Shown: positions 62,636 through 64,000 of the stretch, piece after piece
How the letters are laid out: every line of letters starts with the position of its first letter
Position numbering within the stretch: position 1 is the stretch's first letter
From: Conchocele bisecta
Lineage: Eukaryota; Mollusca; Bivalvia; Lucinida; Thyasiridae
NCBI GenBank assembly: GCA_029237695.1
Contig: CM055265.1
Location: forward strand, 106,592,773 to 106,656,772
Reading direction: 5' to 3'
DNA: 64,000 nucleotides
Notes under the pieces: generated by a model
The model's database searches: none
What the model saw: the letters and a program-made list of their open reading frames with translations, nothing else
Told to the model about the DNA's origin: nothing
Translations under genes and position numbers: made by a program

Positions 62636-62661
62636 CGATTTGTGCTGCAGATCAGTCTAAG
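62636..62661 (+). CDS. Candidate second coding exon (26 bp micro-exon)
   Basis: A very strong acceptor (pyrimidine-rich from 62601, TTTCAG ending 62635) and donor GTAATC at 62662 enclose 26 bp. Joined to 61144-61174 the phase fits and reads MEQGQCSSSSAICAADQSK, ending in phase 0. Further exons would lie beyond or near the window end; I could not identify them. Confidence 0.35.
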
Positions 62662-63589
62662 GTAATCTATATGTTTCTTCTACTTCTTATACTCTCGTGT
62701 ACCTTACACGTTTGTGTCTGTAAATACCGTGTGTACAGACGGACGAATGCAATGTAAATTGTGACAATCACCAATGCGCAGTCCAGTAATTGTTGTCCGT
62801 GCTTGTATGTATATGATTGTGTATGAGACTGAATATATGGATGTTGATGTGGGCTTGTGACATACATGACTACTGTTGGTTCCACGTTTACCTGCTACCT
62901 ACACTTGGCCATTCAACACATTCAATCCCAAACATATCCACATTTAGGTACTTTTCCGTAAATTCATGTATTAAAAAGATAATTATCTCAATGTTGTTTT
63001 ACAAATTTCGTCAACTATTGATTTTATAGAGAAAAAAATATTTTTTTCTCTCGGATATTAGCTGTTTATTTATTTAAATAATTTTTGAATTTGTGGATGG
63101 ATATAGAAAATATTACTTTTTTTATTAGTTACACGATGCAAATACTGTCTACATGTAGTCAGATTTCGGCGTAACTTTCCAACTTATTTCGTTGTTCGAT
63201 CCTCCTAGTCACTCTCCAGATCAATTTGCCCCATGGTATTTAGTTTACGAAATACAATACATACTTGATGGTATTCTTTTACATAAAAACAAATGGGGGA
63301 GGGTGAAATTTAGTTAGTATTGATGAAAAAGTACACACTTTTAAAAACAAAACCTCTCTAAAGCTGACAGGAGAAGAATTCACATAAGCGTAGGAGCTTG
63401 TTTTCTGATCCTGTTCAAACTGTACGTATTACTTGTATGTATATCACTTATCTTATTGAAATAAATATTGTTTAAACTAAAGCTGCCACACTGGGACCCC
63501 AATGGGATTAATTTAGATGGGTTTCACTATAATGTATTTCATTGTCGTCGCTGTTTATGATTGTAAATTACAGTGCATAATTACAGTGA
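62662..63589. repeat. Diverged FB-4-like element and unrecognised sequence
   Basis: CTACTGTTGGTTCCACGTTT at 62870 and TTGATGAAAAAGTACACAC at 63318 recall the FB-4 arms but are heavily diverged; no gene seen. Confidence 0.5.
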
Positions 63590-63650
63590 AACATCTCTTA
63601 ACCGGACGCCCTGGGGACCTCACAGGATGTCCGCTTTAGAGAGGTTTCAC
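63590..63650. repeat. Pogo-like mini-MITE
   Basis: CAGTGAAACATCTCTTAACC ... GCTTTAGAGAGGTTTCACTG; the least degraded of three copies. TTA precedes the left end. Confidence 0.75.
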
Positions 63651-63825
63651 TGCTACGGTACTGTATATATACATATATACACATGTATACATAATGTGTT
63701 TAAAAGCCTGTAACAAACAACTTGAGTACTTTGTTTCATGAATTAGCAACTCCTCTCTAACTTTATCATGTGATGTATTTTCTCTATATTTTTAAGTTTC
63801 TGAAATTAATTATTCATTGTCATAT

Positions 63826-64000
63826 TTATATCCCCCGCAACGAGTTGTGTGGGGGTGGTATACTGGAGTCACGTTGTCCGTCCGTGCGTGCGTGCGTCCG
63901 TCCGTCCGTCCGTGCGTCTGTCACTAAACTTAACATCAGATAAATATTGTTATAACTTCTATTTCCTTTTTTATAAAATGCTTAATATTTCACATATGCA
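63826..64000 (+). mobile_element. RC-B element, 5' end at window edge
   Basis: ATCCCCCGCAACGAGTTGTG with a GGTATA inverse arm, a GTCCGTCCGTGCGTGCG run and the first internal unit (TAACATCAGATAAATATTG), as in 23132-25428. Continues out of the window. Confidence 0.85.

Overview
The window is eukaryotic nuclear DNA, most likely from a bivalve mollusc. The evidence is a vertebrate-like coding gene split into short exons with GT/AG introns, plus dispersed repeats of kinds common in bivalve genomes (hairpin-started elements followed by GTCC/CGTC runs and internal satellites, tRNA-derived SINEs, many foldback MITEs). The species assignment is inference. Nothing prokaryotic is present; most short open frames are translations of repeats.

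Main gene: an 11-coding-exon + strand gene, 7371 to 49544, rebuilt by joining exons at consensus splice sites with phases that agree at every junction. It encodes about 423 residues, a basic Lys/Gly N-terminus followed by coiled coil. I recognise it as the CCDC83 orthologue from conserved landmarks (NDKLKEEQ, NDWLKREVEIHRR, DYLQLGPLELKLL, QMPIHIP). Exons total 1272 bp; introns make up about 97 percent of the 42-kb locus.

Introns and flanks are layered mobile DNA. I separate (i) foldback MITE families FB-1 to FB-9, two of which (FB-1, FB-2) are flanked by 3-bp CWG target duplications; (ii) rolling-circle-like elements RC-A to RC-E, which begin with a hairpin, continue into GTCC/CGTC runs and internal 150-200 bp satellites, end in a hairpin plus CTAGT or CTTGTT, and sit in T runs without target duplication (shown by two internal empty-site comparisons); (iii) SINEs; (iv) a fragment of a Tigger/pogo-like transposase. 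One RC-A element has grown into a 7.3-kb higher-order satellite inside intron 8.

Layout: 1-7370 repeats and AT-rich unique DNA; 7371-20572 exons 1-6; 20573-28906 intron 6 with RC-E/RC-A and RC-B elements, an unusual CpG-motif cluster (25776-27470) and the transposase fragment; 28907-29636 exons 7-8; 29637-39094 intron 8 with the giant array; 39095-49544 exons 9-11 with nested RC-C/RC-D elements; 49545-60900 repeats, including a 10-copy satellite dense in AGGTCA half-sites; 60960-62661 a candidate TATA-driven start of a second gene that runs out of the window; 62662-64000 diverged repeats and the start of another RC-B element.

The most interesting signals are: unrelated RC-family satellites that all carry TCAAGGTCA/AGGTCA nuclear-receptor-type half-sites, the T^T no-duplication insertions, the shared CWG target preference of two MITE families, and copies of the exon 5 3' end with its splice donor inside intron 5.
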